A DNA stretch of 64,000 nucleotides from Iamia sp038233075. Its GTDB lineage: Bacteria > Actinomycetota > Acidimicrobiia > Acidimicrobiales > Iamiaceae. Positions 7,923-18,383 of the stretch are shown one piece after another (the stretch's first letter is position 1; each line of letters begins with the position of its first letter). The position numbers and the translations under genes are program-made. Under the pieces are notes generated by a model. That model ran no database searches. It had not been told where the DNA came from and saw only the letters and a program-made list of their open reading frames with translations. The DNA lies in contig JBBSMQ010000015.1 of the NCBI GenBank assembly GCA_038233075.1, forward strand, positions 1 to 64,000. The letters run 5' to 3'.

Positions 7923-8271
7923 ACTCTCGACCGGCACGCGCCGCATCGTGGAGCTGGCGGGGCTGCTGGCCCTCGATGCCCGGGTGCTGTGCCTCGACGA
8001 GCCCACCGCCGGCATCGCCCAGCGCGAGACCGAGGCCTTCGGCCCCCTGCTCCGCGAGATCCGGCGGGAGCGCGATGCGGCCATGATCGTCATCGAGCAC
8101 GACATGCCGCTCATCATGTCCATCTCCGACCGGGTCTACTGCCTGGAGCTGGGACGCGTCATCGCCCGCGGCAGCCCCGCCGAGGTCCGCAACGACCGGA
8201 TGGTCGTGGCCTCCTACCTCGGCACCGACGACCGGCCCTTCTTCGACCCCGACCGCCCCGTCACGATCTGA
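7916..8271 (+). pseudogene. C-terminal half of a LivG-type ABC transporter ATPase
   Basis: About 118 residues with the ABC signature region LSTGTRRIVELAGLLA, Walker B plus D-loop VLCLDEPTAGIAQRE, and the switch histidine in MIVIEHDMPLIMSISDRVYC. These belong to branched-chain amino-acid type importer ATPases. The Walker A half is missing and the 5' side is fused to a substrate-binding-protein fragment. Without the P-loop it cannot hydrolyse ATP. Both fragments come from the same transporter class, so the junction may be an internal deletion of one transporter operon. Confidence 0.6.
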
Positions 8272-8281
8272 CGATCCCGAA

Positions 8282-8297
8282 CCCCCGGGTACGGGGG
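8282..8297. terminator. Hairpin between convergent genes
   Basis: CCCCCG (8282-8287) pairs with CGGGGG (8292-8297) across a 4-base loop. It lies between the ABC ATPase fragment and the convergent arylsulfotransferase-like gene, so it could stop transcription from both sides. No T-tract is present. Confidence 0.4.
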
Positions 8298-8299
8298 CG

Positions 8300-10120
8300 T
8301 CAGGCGCCGGGCGTGGCCGCGGGGCCGGGGACGGCGGAGGGGATGCGCTGGGAGCGGTAGACGGTCCAGCCGTCGTTGGGGTCGCCGACACGCAGGTCGA
8401 ACACGATGTCCCCGCCGTCGGTGTCGCCCTCGCGTGCCACCTCGATCACCCGTCCGGTCAGGGAGCCCTGTGCGTCCATGATGGCGCCGTGGGTCACCAG
8501 CACGTTGCGGTTGGGGAGCTGGTCGGCGTCACCGAGGAAGGCGGTGAACACCGGTCGGCCCCCCTCGCCCTCGACCCGGTGCTCCCACACCTGCGTGGCC
8601 GACCACTCCGACGGGTCGTCGCTGCTGTCGTCCACCTCGTAGATCACTGCCCGGCTGAACGGGGGCTGGTCGCCCTCGACCCCGAGTGACGCGCCGGGGT
8701 GCTTGTTGCCGTTGTCGTAGATGAGGATGTTGCCGTCGTCGAGCACCTCGGCGGCGTGCTGGTACGAGGGCGCCAGACCGTCAAGGGATAGGTCCCCGTC
8801 GGGGCCGAGCTCCCACAGCAGCTCGCCGGCGGGGCCGTCGGCGTCGTCCTGGTAACGGATGGCCAGCACCGAGCTGAAGTGGCGCAGCGACACGATCAGG
8901 GCGTTGCGCTCCTCGTCGAGGACCACCGAGTTTCCGTGGGTCCAGTCTCGCTCGTCGAAGGGGTAGAAGAAGTTCGGCGGCGCGAACGCCGGCCCCACCA
9001 TGCACAGCTCCGAGCCGGTGCGGGTGAAGGGATCGAAGATGTCGCCGATGGGCCACTCGCCCACGATCTCGCCCGTCTCGGGCACGACCTCGACGACGGT
9101 GTCAGCGATGATCGGGTAGGTGACCTCGTCCTCGGACTGATCGTCCTCGCACTGAGGGGGACCGCTCAGCTGCTTCAGCTCGGTGGAGAGCACCAGCAGG
9201 TTGCCCGATGGCAGCGGCTGGGCGTCGTGGTGGGCGCTGTCGGTGTCCATGACCGCGGTGGGGTTGCCGGTCGTGCGCGGGTCGCCGTTGATGTCGTTGG
9301 GCTGGAGCTCGGCCGCCACCTGCCCGGCCAGCTCGAGGGTGAGGTTCCCCAGGGCGTCGACCTCGCGCACCACGGTCTCGTCGTAGGTGAACAGGTAGCC
9401 GTCATCGGTCTGGCGGGCGTCGAGGACGCCGCGGTCGGTGGCGTGGTACCAGACCACGAAGCCCTCCTGGTCCACCAGGGCGATGTAGCCGTCGGCCTTG
9501 TTCGAGTCCTGGGTCGGGATCGACTGACCCTCCTCGTTCGGAGGTCCCCAGGGCTTGAGGCTGAGCAACGTCAGGCCCGGCTCGGTCCGCTCCGGGTCGA
9601 CGTCGGCCAGCTCGATGCGCGGGAATCCCTCGGGCAGCGACCCCGAGGCGAACGTGGTCGACCCGCCCCCGTCGACGGCGCCCCCGTCGGCGTCGACGGC
9701 CTCGACGGTCACCTCATACTCGGTCTCGGGCCGCAGCCCCACCAGGGCCAGCTCCTGGTCGGTGCTCGGCTCGGCGGCCGCGGGGATGTCCACCTCGTGG
9801 CCATCGTTGGATGTGGCGGTGAGCCCGGCCGTGGTGGGGACGTCGGACCGGACCTGGACCCGCGCGCTCAGCGTGCTGTCGGGGTTGCTGGTGATCGTCA
9901 CCGCGCCCGCCTCGCCCTTCACCACGGTGGTGGTCGAGGTGGCCGGGGTGCTGGTGGTGGTGGTGGTGGTGCTGTCGTCAGCCTCGTCGTCGCCCCCGTC
10001 GCCGCTGGAACAGGCGGACAGGATCAGGGCCAGGGTGGCGACCGGCGCACCCCACCGGAGTCGGCGGGACCGGTGACCGCGGGGCAGGCGCGGCGCTCGC
10101 GATGTCGGAGAGGTAGGCAC
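8300..10120 (-). CDS. Arylsulfotransferase (ASST)-like lipoprotein
   Basis: 606-residue exported protein. GTG 10120 is chosen because it gives a basic N terminus, a hydrophobic core and the lipobox LSAC (Cys37); the frame runs open to 11047 but that part is the antisense of the next gene. A Ser/Thr-rich linker and a fibronectin-III-like segment precede a beta-propeller. Histidines sit in the ASST arrangement: AHHDAQPLPSGNLLVLS, WTHGNSVVLD, SLRHFSSVLAI and QHAAEVLDDGNILIYDNG. ASST enzymes transfer sulfuryl groups between phenolic compounds through a histidine intermediate. In actinobacteria the substrate is generally unknown. It diverges from the antiporter gene. Confidence 0.75.
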   Translation of the reverse strand: MPTSPTSRAPRLPRGHRSRRLRWGAPVATLALILSACSSGDGGDDEADDSTTTTTTSTPATSTTTVVKGEAGAVTITSNPDSTLSARVQVRSDVPTTAGLTATSNDGHEVDIPAAAEPSTDQELALVGLRPETEYEVTVEAVDADGGAVDGGGSTTFASGSLPEGFPRIELADVDPERTEPGLTLLSLKPWGPPNEEGQSIPTQDSNKADGYIALVDQEGFVVWYHATDRGVLDARQTDDGYLFTYDETVVREVDALGNLTLELAGQVAAELQPNDINGDPRTTGNPTAVMDTDSAHHDAQPLPSGNLLVLSTELKQLSGPPQCEDDQSEDEVTYPIIADTVVEVVPETGEIVGEWPIGDIFDPFTRTGSELCMVGPAFAPPNFFYPFDERDWTHGNSVVLDEERNALIVSLRHFSSVLAIRYQDDADGPAGELLWELGPDGDLSLDGLAPSYQHAAEVLDDGNILIYDNGNKHPGASLGVEGDQPPFSRAVIYEVDDSSDDPSEWSATQVWEHRVEGEGGRPVFTAFLGDADQLPNRNVLVTHGAIMDAQGSLTGRVIEVAREGDTDGGDIVFDLRVGDPNDGWTVYRSQRIPSAVPGPAATPGA

Positions 10121-10267
10121 GGCAAGGATCCCCCGGGTGAGACACGTGAGCCCGGACGGTACCACCCTCCGGGGTCCCACCGCGGGGGTCGACCACCCGC
10201 CGCGACGGTCGGTGGAGACCGCCTCCACCCGCCGCGGCGGCCTCGCGACAGCCTCTACCGTGGCCCG

Positions 10268-11542
<1,275 letters not shown>

Positions 11543-11666
11543 TCGGCTCCCGCCGACGAGGAGATGTCTGGTGGACGAGGTCTCGTGGGACTGGCGACCG
11601 ACGACCCTGTCGATCTGAAGGGCGGGCCGGCGACGATCGCGGCCTCGGCTGTGGGACCCTTCGGTG

Positions 11667-13049
11667 ATGGACAGCGACGAGCATCCGCCGGGCGACCCCG
11701 CGGACACCCCGCCCCCGTCCTCGCCCGCTGAGGCCCCCGAGCCGGCGGACCCAGGGGCGCAGGGGGACCGCCCGCACGGCGCCGGCGAGGCGGCGGAGGC
11801 GCCGTCAGCGCCCCCGCCCCCCCGTGACCGCCGTGCCTTCCTCGTCGGCGGGGCCGGGCTGGCCGGAGCGGGCGTCGCCGCCGCCGGGCTGGCTTACCTC
11901 TGGCGGGACGAGGACTCCCGTGACGGGGCCGCCACCGCGGCCACCACCAGCACCACCACCACGACGCCGCGCCCCGGGACCACGGCTCCGGCGGGGACGC
12001 CGCCGGGGGGCTGGCGCGACGTCACCCGCGACCACGGCGCCCGCGGCACCGGTGAGGGCGACGACCGCGGTGCCATCCAGGACGCCATCGACGCTTCCGC
12101 GGCGGAGGGCGCGGGCGGGGTGCGGGGCGGGGTGGTGCACCTCGGCCCCGGCCTCTACCCCCTCGGTGGGAGCCTGCTGATGCGCACCGGAGTCACCCTC
12201 CAGGGCGCCGGTCCCGGCACCATCCTCCAGCTGCAGTCGGGGGTCGACGTCTCCGCCATCGTGATGGAGACCGATGCCGACGGGTCGCCGGTCGCCTACG
12301 CCACCATCCGCAGCCTCACCCTCGACGGTGCCACCGGGTCCCAGAGCAAGGGCCGCCACGGCATCGCCATCCGCAGCAACAACTCGGGCTCGCAGACGCC
12401 CTACACCGGGAGCGACTCCTTCCCCGTGATCTCCGACGTCCTCGTGGCCTACTTCGGCGGTCACGGCGTCGCCCTCGGTCTCGACCCGGAGGGGGGCGAG
12501 GCCAACGTCCGCGGCGCCCGGTGCATCAACGTCGTGGCCTTCGAGTGCGCCAAGGCGGCCACCGACGGCGACCGGTCCGGGTTCCTGGTGCGCGGCACCG
12601 ACGGGGCCCTGATCGCCTGTGAGGCCGCCGGGTGCGCGGGGCCGGGCTACGACGTGGTCCGGGCCAACAACCGCCTGGAAGCGTGCAAGGGGTACTTCAA
12701 CCAGACCGAGTTCCGGATCACCGGTGAGCGCAACCAGCTCAACGGCTGCCAGGCCCAGGACGGCTTCGGCGACGGCTTCGCCCTCGGCTCGCCCGGCAAC
12801 GAGATCGCCGATCTGTCCCTCGTCGGCTGCCAGGCCGACACCAACGCCGGAGCCGGGTTCCGGCTGGTGGGGGTCACCGCGTCGGTGGTGTCGGGGCTCA
12901 CCTCCTTCGTGCGAGGTGACCTGCGTTCCGACGGCCCGGGTGTGGTGCTGCGGGACACGTCTCGGTGCCTGCTCTCGGGCACGGTGCGGGGGTTCCCCAC
13001 CGCCGTCGACGGCACCAACCCCGGCGGCCTCACCCAGCTGGTGATCTGA
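11667..13049 (+). CDS. Tat-exported right-handed beta-helix (pectate-lyase-like) protein
   Basis: 460-residue protein. A disordered acidic/proline N terminus is followed by a twin-arginine signal DRRAFLVGGAGLAGAGV (Arg55-Arg56) and a Thr-rich linker. The mature part begins GWRDVTRDHGARGTGEGDDR and contains GGVVHLGPGLYPLGG, the start of pectate-lyase-superfamily beta helices, then repeated short strands rich in Asn, Cys and Gly. Such proteins bind or cleave polysaccharides outside the cell. No catalytic set is recognised, so enzyme activity is unproven. ATG 11667 is preferred over the overlapping GTG 11664. A strong hairpin follows the gene. Confidence 0.7.
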   Translation: MDSDEHPPGDPADTPPPSSPAEAPEPADPGAQGDRPHGAGEAAEAPSAPPPPRDRRAFLVGGAGLAGAGVAAAGLAYLWRDEDSRDGAATAATTSTTTTTPRPGTTAPAGTPPGGWRDVTRDHGARGTGEGDDRGAIQDAIDASAAEGAGGVRGGVVHLGPGLYPLGGSLLMRTGVTLQGAGPGTILQLQSGVDVSAIVMETDADGSPVAYATIRSLTLDGATGSQSKGRHGIAIRSNNSGSQTPYTGSDSFPVISDVLVAYFGGHGVALGLDPEGGEANVRGARCINVVAFECAKAATDGDRSGFLVRGTDGALIACEAAGCAGPGYDVVRANNRLEACKGYFNQTEFRITGERNQLNGCQAQDGFGDGFALGSPGNEIADLSLVGCQADTNAGAGFRLVGVTASVVSGLTSFVRGDLRSDGPGVVLRDTSRCLLSGTVRGFPTAVDGTNPGGLTQLVI

Positions 13050-13093
13050 GCGTCGGCTGACCTGAGCGGCGCGGGCGGCCCCGGACGCGGAGA

Positions 13094-13117
13094 AGCCCGG
13101 GTCCGAAGACCCGGGCT
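13094..13117. terminator. Bidirectional hairpin terminator
   Basis: A perfect 10-bp stem AGCCCGGGTC / GACCCGGGCT with a CGAA loop lies between the convergent beta-helix (+) and fasciclin (-) genes. CTCCTCTC follows on the plus strand rather than a T-run. Symmetry and position suggest termination in both directions. Confidence 0.7.
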
Positions 13118-13165
13118 CCTCTCAGGCTGTGTCACCCCTCCGAGGAGGGTTGACCGTACGTCAGC

Positions 13166-13867
13166 TCACGCAGCCGGCATCAGCAGGGTGTCGATGAGGT
13201 GGACGGTGGCGTTGGCGGTGGTGACGTTGCCACACACGACCGTGGCCGGATCGCCCGAGTCGCCGACGACGGTGAAGGTGTCGCCGTCCTCGGTGATGGT
13301 GTCGGTGCCCTCGTTCAGGGCGGTGACCTCGCCAGCGGCGATCAGGTCGTCGATGCTCATCTTGCCGTCAGCAACCACGTGCTGGGTCAGGACGTTGGCG
13401 AGCATGTCCTTGTTCTCCGGCATGAGGAGGGTGTCCACGGTGCCGGCCGGCAGGGCCTCGAAGGCGCTGTTGATCGGGGCGAACACGGTGTACTCAGCGC
13501 TGGGGTCGTTGAGGGCGTCGACGAGGTCGGCGGCCGTGACGGCCTGGACCAGCGTGGAGAGCAGCGGGTTGTTGCTGGCGGCGGTGCCCACGGGATCCTC
13601 GGCCATGCCGGCACTGCTGCCGGCACCGTCAGCGGGGATCATCGAGCAGGCCTCACCGATGGGCATCTCGGCGTCGCCGCCCGCCTCGGTGGTGGTGGTG
13701 GTGTCGTCGCCGGCAGTGGTCGTGCTGTCGCCGGCCTCGGTGGTCTCGCTGCTGGCTTCGGTCGTGTCGGAGCTGCTGCTCTCGTCATCGTCGCCGCAGG
13801 CGGCGGCGATGAGCGACAGCGCGGCCAGCACGGCCAGCAATGTCAGGAAGGGCTTCTTGGTACGCAT
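13166..13867 (-). CDS. Fasciclin (FAS1) domain lipoprotein
   Basis: 233-residue secreted protein. ATG 13865-13867 has an AGAGGA ribosome site about 11 bases upstream. The N terminus is a lipoprotein signal (MRTKKPFLTLLAVLAALS, lipobox ending at Cys24), followed by an acidic Ser/Thr/Asp-rich linker to about residue 85. One FAS1 domain follows with VFAPINSAFEALPAGTVDTL, NVLTQHVVADGKMS and the terminal NATVHLIDTLLMP. FAS1 domains mediate adhesion. In actinobacteria MPT70/MPT83-like FAS1 proteins are cell-surface proteins. The membrane sulfite-oxidase-like gene lies just upstream on the same strand, about 310 bases away. Confidence 0.88.
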   Translation of the reverse strand: MRTKKPFLTLLAVLAALSLIAAACGDDDESSSSDTTEASSETTEAGDSTTTAGDDTTTTTEAGGDAEMPIGEACSMIPADGAGSSAGMAEDPVGTAASNNPLLSTLVQAVTAADLVDALNDPSAEYTVFAPINSAFEALPAGTVDTLLMPENKDMLANVLTQHVVADGKMSIDDLIAAGEVTALNEGTDTITEDGDTFTVVGDSGDPATVVCGNVTTANATVHLIDTLLMPAA

Positions 13868-14176
13868 CTTCTTGGGTGTCCTCTCAGGGTGGGGGAGGCG
13901 GCCGATGTTCCGGCCGTTCCGGCAGACCCGGTTGGGGCGCCGACATGTGTTCGGGGCTCCCCCGTGGGGCGGATGGGTCGGGCCCGGAATTTCTGCCACG
14001 CACTGCGAGGGGGCGCGCGCGGTCGGTCGACGGGGCCGTCGCGGCCGTTCCTGGGTCGGGGAGGGCGGGTGCGGGCCGAACATCGGGTCCGGCGTCGCCG
14101 GGGCCGGGGCGTTTCTCGGCCCGGCGGCGCGACGTCGGGCTCCGGTGGGACCGACCGGTGCCGTCGCTCGGGGCGG

Positions 14177-15961
14177 TCAGCCGTTGATGGTGACCCGCAC
14201 GGTGTGCCAGCCGGTGGCGCCGTCGGGGAGGGGCTCGGTGCGCTCCTCGGGCTGGGTCTCGCCGGTCCCGTCGGTGGCCCGGACCTTGATGGTGTGCATG
14301 CCGGGCTGGGCATCCCACCCGTAGACCCACTGGCGCCAGGTGTTCTTGTTCAGGGCCTCGCCCAGGGTGGCCTCGGTCCACTCGCCGTCGTCGATCTGGA
14401 CCTCGACCTTCTCGATGCCCCGCGTCTGGGCGTAGGCGACGCCGCCGATCATGACCGTGCCGGCCGGGAAGCTGTCGAAGCTGCTGGGCACGTCGATGCG
14501 GCTCATGGTCTTGATCGGGGCCTTCTCGGCGTAGCCACGGGGCACCCAGTAGCTCTGGAAGTCGGCGAAGGTGGTGAGTTCGATCTCCTTCAGCCACTTG
14601 ATGGCCGAGAGGTAGCCGTAGATGCCGGGGGTCACCAATCGCACGGGGAACCCGTGGTCGATGGGCAGGGGTGCGCCGTTCATGCCGATGGCCACGATGG
14701 CGTCGCGGTCGTAGGCCGCCTCGAGGGGGAACCCCCCGGTGTAGCCGTCGACCGAGCGGCCCACGATCTGGTCCACGCCGTCCTTGACACCGGCCTCGTC
14801 GAGCAGCTCCTTGAGCGGGAAGCCGAGCCAGCGGGCGTTGCCGACCAGGTTGTCACCGATCTGGTTGGACACACAGGTGAGGGTGATGTCGTACTCGTTG
14901 AGGTCGCGGTCGATGATGTCGTCCCAGGAGATGGTGAGCTCCTGGTCGACCATGCCCTTGACCGTCAGCTCGTAGCCCTCGGTCTTGACCTGGGGCACGG
15001 TCAGGTTGATGTCGATGCGGTAGAAGTCGTCGTTGGGCGTGATGAAGGGGGAGACGCCGGGAGGGTTGATGGCGACGGCGGCCGGGATGGGCGCCAGGGG
15101 CTCGACCGGCTGGGGCAGCACCAGGTCGGCGCGGCTGGCGGCGGCGCTGTTGCGCCCGGCGAGGAACCGGCCGGTGCCGGCCACTGCACCGGCCAGCACG
15201 ATGGTGGTGCCGGCGCCGATGAGGAACTGGCGGCGGGGGGCCATGGCGTCGCGCTGTCCGCTGGAGGCCAGCGCGGGCTCCCCCGCGGAGGAGCCATCCT
15301 CGCTGGTCGCACCGCCGAGCGCGACCACGTCTGGGGGGTGGAGGAGCAGCAGGAGCGTGCCGACCGCGGCGGCGGCGCCGAGCAGCGAGGGCCAGGGGGC
15401 GGCCAGCAGGCTGACGCTCATCTGGTCGCGGGTGGCGAAGATGCCTGCCAGCGACACCAGCACCACGACCCCGGCGGCCACCTGGGGCCGGCGCCGGGCC
15501 AGGGGCCCGAGGGCCATGCCGATGAGGGCCAGGGTGATGAGGGTGCCGACGATCAGGGCCAGCTTGTCGTTGGTGCCGAAGGTCTCGATGCCGAAGTCCT
15601 TGGCGCCGGGCGGCACGTTGTCGATCGCGAAGCTCCCCACCGCGACCACCGGCGAGCCCGCCGAGGTGAGGATCCCGCCCACCAGCTCACCCACGGCCAC
15701 GCCCATGGCGGCGGCGAGGAACCCGGCGATCACCGCCAGGCGGGTGTCGCCCCCCAGCAGGAACAGGCCCAGCCCCAGGAGCAGGGCCGCGGTCACGGCC
15801 AGGGCGACCCAGGCTGCACCCGCGGGCATGCCGTCACCGACGGCGATGGCCACGACCTGGCCCAGGAACACCAGCCCGAGGACCAGCCACGCCGCCAGAG
15901 CGACCTGGTCCGTGGACGGTCGGTCTCGGAGGTGCTGCCAGGCGGTACGGAGGGGGTTCAC
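14177..15961 (-). CDS. Membrane-anchored sulfite-oxidase-like molybdopterin protein
   Basis: 594 residues. The first 215 residues form about six hydrophobic helices. A twin-arginine motif with a hydrophobic run then appears internally (PRRQFLIGAGTTIVLAGAV, Arg243-Arg244). From about 310 it follows the sulfite-oxidase fold: ELTVKGMVDQELTISW, then TLTCVSNQIGDNLVGNARW with the Mo-ligand Cys363, then HGFPVRLVTPGIYGYLSAIK and a C-terminal dimerisation-type Ig domain (GGVAYAQTRGIEKVEVQIDD). Family members oxidise sulfite or reduce S-oxides; the true substrate is unknown. The order suggests membrane anchoring with the Mo domain outside the membrane. Confidence 0.82.
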   Translation of the reverse strand: MNPLRTAWQHLRDRPSTDQVALAAWLVLGLVFLGQVVAIAVGDGMPAGAAWVALAVTAALLLGLGLFLLGGDTRLAVIAGFLAAAMGVAVGELVGGILTSAGSPVVAVGSFAIDNVPPGAKDFGIETFGTNDKLALIVGTLITLALIGMALGPLARRRPQVAAGVVVLVSLAGIFATRDQMSVSLLAAPWPSLLGAAAAVGTLLLLLHPPDVVALGGATSEDGSSAGEPALASSGQRDAMAPRRQFLIGAGTTIVLAGAVAGTGRFLAGRNSAAASRADLVLPQPVEPLAPIPAAVAINPPGVSPFITPNDDFYRIDINLTVPQVKTEGYELTVKGMVDQELTISWDDIIDRDLNEYDITLTCVSNQIGDNLVGNARWLGFPLKELLDEAGVKDGVDQIVGRSVDGYTGGFPLEAAYDRDAIVAIGMNGAPLPIDHGFPVRLVTPGIYGYLSAIKWLKEIELTTFADFQSYWVPRGYAEKAPIKTMSRIDVPSSFDSFPAGTVMIGGVAYAQTRGIEKVEVQIDDGEWTEATLGEALNKNTWRQWVYGWDAQPGMHTIKVRATDGTGETQPEERTEPLPDGATGWHTVRVTING

Positions 15962-16016
15962 GGTGGGTGTTCGGCGCCGACCCCCTCCGCGGTTGGTCTC
16001 GCCCGCGATTGTGGCC

Positions 16017-17711
16017 TCACGCCGCCCGGTGGGAGGCGACCCAGTCGTCGACGATCGCCCCCAGCACCGGCAGGCTCACCGTCGACGATCCGAGCACCAC
16101 GTCGTGGAAGTCGCGGATGTCGAAGCCGTCGCCCAGGGCCTCGGTGGCTGTGGCCCGCAGGCGCAGGATCTCCCGCTGGCCGACCTTGTAGCTGAGGGCC
16201 TGGGCCGGGATGGCCACGTAGCGGTCGACCTCGACCGCGATCTCGTCGACGCCCACCGGCATGTGGGCCACCATTTGGTCGATGGCCTGCTGGCGGGTCC
16301 AGCCGAGGACGTGCATCCCGGTGTCGACCACCAGGCGACAGGCCCGCCACGCATCGTTGACGAGCATGCCGATGCGATCGAGGTCTGAGGCGTAGAGACC
16401 CATCTCGTCGGCCAGTCTCTCGGTGTAGAGGGCCCAGCCCTCGACGAAGGCGGTGTGGCCGAAGCTGAAGCGCTGGAACGCGGGCAGGTCGCGGAGCTCC
16501 GAGGCGATGGCCAGCTGCAGGTGGTGGCCCGGGATCGCCTCGTGATAGGCGACCGAAGCGGTGTCGAAGCGGTTGCGCTCGCCGGGATCGTGGGTGTTCA
16601 CGAAGTAGGCGCCGGGGCGGCTGCCGTCGGCCGCGGGCGGGAAGTAGTAGGCGGCGGGGGCGTCGGCGGCGAGCACGGCGGGCACGGGCTTCACCTCGCA
16701 CGGGGACTCGGGCAGACGCCCGAACCATCCCCCCATCTCCGCACGCGCCGCCTCGACGCATCGCCGGGCGTCGTCGAGGGGCTCGTCGGGGCGGCCGGGG
16801 TCGTAGCGGAGGCTGGTGTCGGTGCGGAGGCGATCGAAGATCTCGTCCCGGTCGGTGGTGCCGAACAGGCGCGACCCCACCTCCGAGATCCGCTCGTCCA
16901 CCTGGGCTACCTCGTCGAGGCCGATCTGGTGCACCTCGGCGGGGTCGAGGTCGAGGCCGGTGTGGGACCGGACGAGGAAGCGGTAGAGGTCCTCGCCGCC
17001 GGTGACGTGGCCCAGCCCGGGCGGGTCGTCACCGCGCGCCTCGGGCAGCAGCTCGTCGCGGAGCGCGGCGCCGTAGCGGGTGAAGGCGGGCCGGATGACC
17101 TCCTCGGCGGCGGTGCGCAGGTCGGCCCGCCAGGCGACCTCGCCGTCCCAGTCCTCGGGGCCGGCGAAGGTGGTGAAGGGGTCGTCGTCGAGGGGGGAGG
17201 CCAGGTAGCCGTCGATCTGGTTGAGGGCCCGGTCCAGGACCAGTCGGGGCGGGGTGCGCCCCGCTGCCAGGCCGGCGCGGAACCGCTCGACGGCGCCGCC
17301 GAGGAGCTGGTCCACCTTGCGGTGGCGGGTCACCAGGTCCCGGGCGTTCTCCGGCGCCGGCGCGTTGATCTGCGGGGCCGCGGTCAGGAGACCGGCGTGC
17401 ACGCCGTCCATCTGGTCGTAGGCCAGCTCGGCCGTGCGGTAGGCGAGGTGGCCGAGGGCATCGTCGAGCGTCTCGGCCAGCAGGTCCCGGGTGACCCGCT
17501 CGGCCCGGTCGGCGGGCTCGGGCAGGTTGGTCAGCCGGGTGCGCAGTGTCCGCCAGGTGCTCTCCTGCTCGGCTTCGGCGGCGGGGGACACATCCTCGAC
17601 CTCGGCGTCGAAGCGCCGATCGCCGAGGAAGGTGGCGTAGCTGGGGCTGGCCCGCAGCAGGGCCTCCCAGTACTCGTCGGCCAGGGCGCGGGTGGGCGAG
17701 GACTCGGGCAT
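16017..17711 (-). CDS. DUF885 family putative metallohydrolase
   Basis: 564-residue soluble protein of the DUF885 family. ATG 17709-17711 gives MPESSPTRALADEYWEALL, the normal family start; the frame extends a little further upstream without similarity. The hallmark VAYHEAIPGHHLQ lies at about 388-400 and EGWALYTERLADEMG at 424-438. The two motifs resemble zinc-peptidase HExxH/E arrangements, and some members behave as peptidases or as beta-keto-acid-cleaving enzymes. No signal peptide is visible, so it should act in the cytoplasm. It is transcribed alone between the sulfite-oxidase-like gene and a TetR regulator. Confidence 0.85.
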   Translation of the reverse strand: MPESSPTRALADEYWEALLRASPSYATFLGDRRFDAEVEDVSPAAEAEQESTWRTLRTRLTNLPEPADRAERVTRDLLAETLDDALGHLAYRTAELAYDQMDGVHAGLLTAAPQINAPAPENARDLVTRHRKVDQLLGGAVERFRAGLAAGRTPPRLVLDRALNQIDGYLASPLDDDPFTTFAGPEDWDGEVAWRADLRTAAEEVIRPAFTRYGAALRDELLPEARGDDPPGLGHVTGGEDLYRFLVRSHTGLDLDPAEVHQIGLDEVAQVDERISEVGSRLFGTTDRDEIFDRLRTDTSLRYDPGRPDEPLDDARRCVEAARAEMGGWFGRLPESPCEVKPVPAVLAADAPAAYYFPPAADGSRPGAYFVNTHDPGERNRFDTASVAYHEAIPGHHLQLAIASELRDLPAFQRFSFGHTAFVEGWALYTERLADEMGLYASDLDRIGMLVNDAWRACRLVVDTGMHVLGWTRQQAIDQMVAHMPVGVDEIAVEVDRYVAIPAQALSYKVGQREILRLRATATEALGDGFDIRDFHDVVLGSSTVSLPVLGAIVDDWVASHRAA

Positions 17712-17789
17712 GGCCCCATCATGGCGCTCCGATGCCCGTTCGGGGGTCGATCGGTGGTGGGGGGCCCGCAACCTGCCCCCGGATGGGTC

Positions 17790-18383
17790 TCAGCCGTCAG
17801 CGGGTCCCCGGATGCCGCGGAGGCCGGCCCAGGCTAGGCTGGCCACCCGGTGGGCGACGGCGTCAGGGTCGGGGGAGGTGGCGCCGAGGGACTGGCGGCT
17901 GGTGGCCTCGGCGATCCCGACGATCCCGCGGGCGAGGAGCAGCCGGTCCTGCTCGGCCAACCCCTCGACGTCGATCAGCGCGGCGATGGCCTGGGCGAAG
18001 GTCTCCTCCACCCGCAGGACGGCGTCGGTCAGCTCGCGGTCCCGGCGGGTGTCGGCACTGAACAGCAGCCGGTAGGCGTCCCGGTGCTCGGTGACGAAGC
18101 GGAAGTAGACGCGGAACCCGGCCTCGACCTGGTGGCGGGGTGAGCCGACGTCGGTGGTGGCCTTGACCACCGCGCTCTCCAGCCGGTCGGCCACATCGTC
18201 GACCAGCTCGAGGTACAGGGCGCGCTTGGACCGGAAGTGCTGGTAGAGCACGGGCTTGGTGACCCCGGCGGCCTCGGCCACGCGCTCCATGGACACGCCG
18301 CTGTAGCCCTGCTCGGCGAACTCGGCCAGAGCGATGTCGAGGAGCTGCCGGCGGCGGGCGGCGGCGGGCAGACGAGGAGCCAC
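17790..18383 (-). CDS. TetR family transcriptional regulator
   Basis: 197-residue repressor-type regulator. The N-terminal helix-turn-helix reads LLDIALAEFAEQGYSGVSME and VAEAAGVTKPVLYQHFRSKR, canonical for TetR DNA-binding domains. The C-terminal ligand-binding domain contains FRFVTEHRDAYRLLFSAD. GTG 18383 is the first start in frame. Its targets are unknown; it reads in the same direction as the alcohol dehydrogenase 156 bases upstream and the DUF885 gene downstream. Confidence 0.88.
   Translation of the reverse strand: MAPRLPAAARRRQLLDIALAEFAEQGYSGVSMERVAEAAGVTKPVLYQHFRSKRALYLELVDDVADRLESAVVKATTDVGSPRHQVEAGFRVYFRFVTEHRDAYRLLFSADTRRDRELTDAVLRVEETFAQAIAALIDVEGLAEQDRLLLARGIVGIAEATSRQSLGATSPDPDAVAHRVASLAWAGLRGIRGPADG

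Noticed and set aside
7516..8271. Continuous 251-codon frame as a single ABC transporter protein
   Set aside because: It begins in antisense of a flavoprotein fragment and then joins parts of two different protein types, with the substrate-binding part changing frame at 7870. Treated as separate fragments.
13199..16195. 998-codon plus-strand open frame
   Set aside because: It lies antisense to the fasciclin and sulfite-oxidase-like genes and has the Gly/Asp/Val-rich composition of a GC-driven shadow frame.
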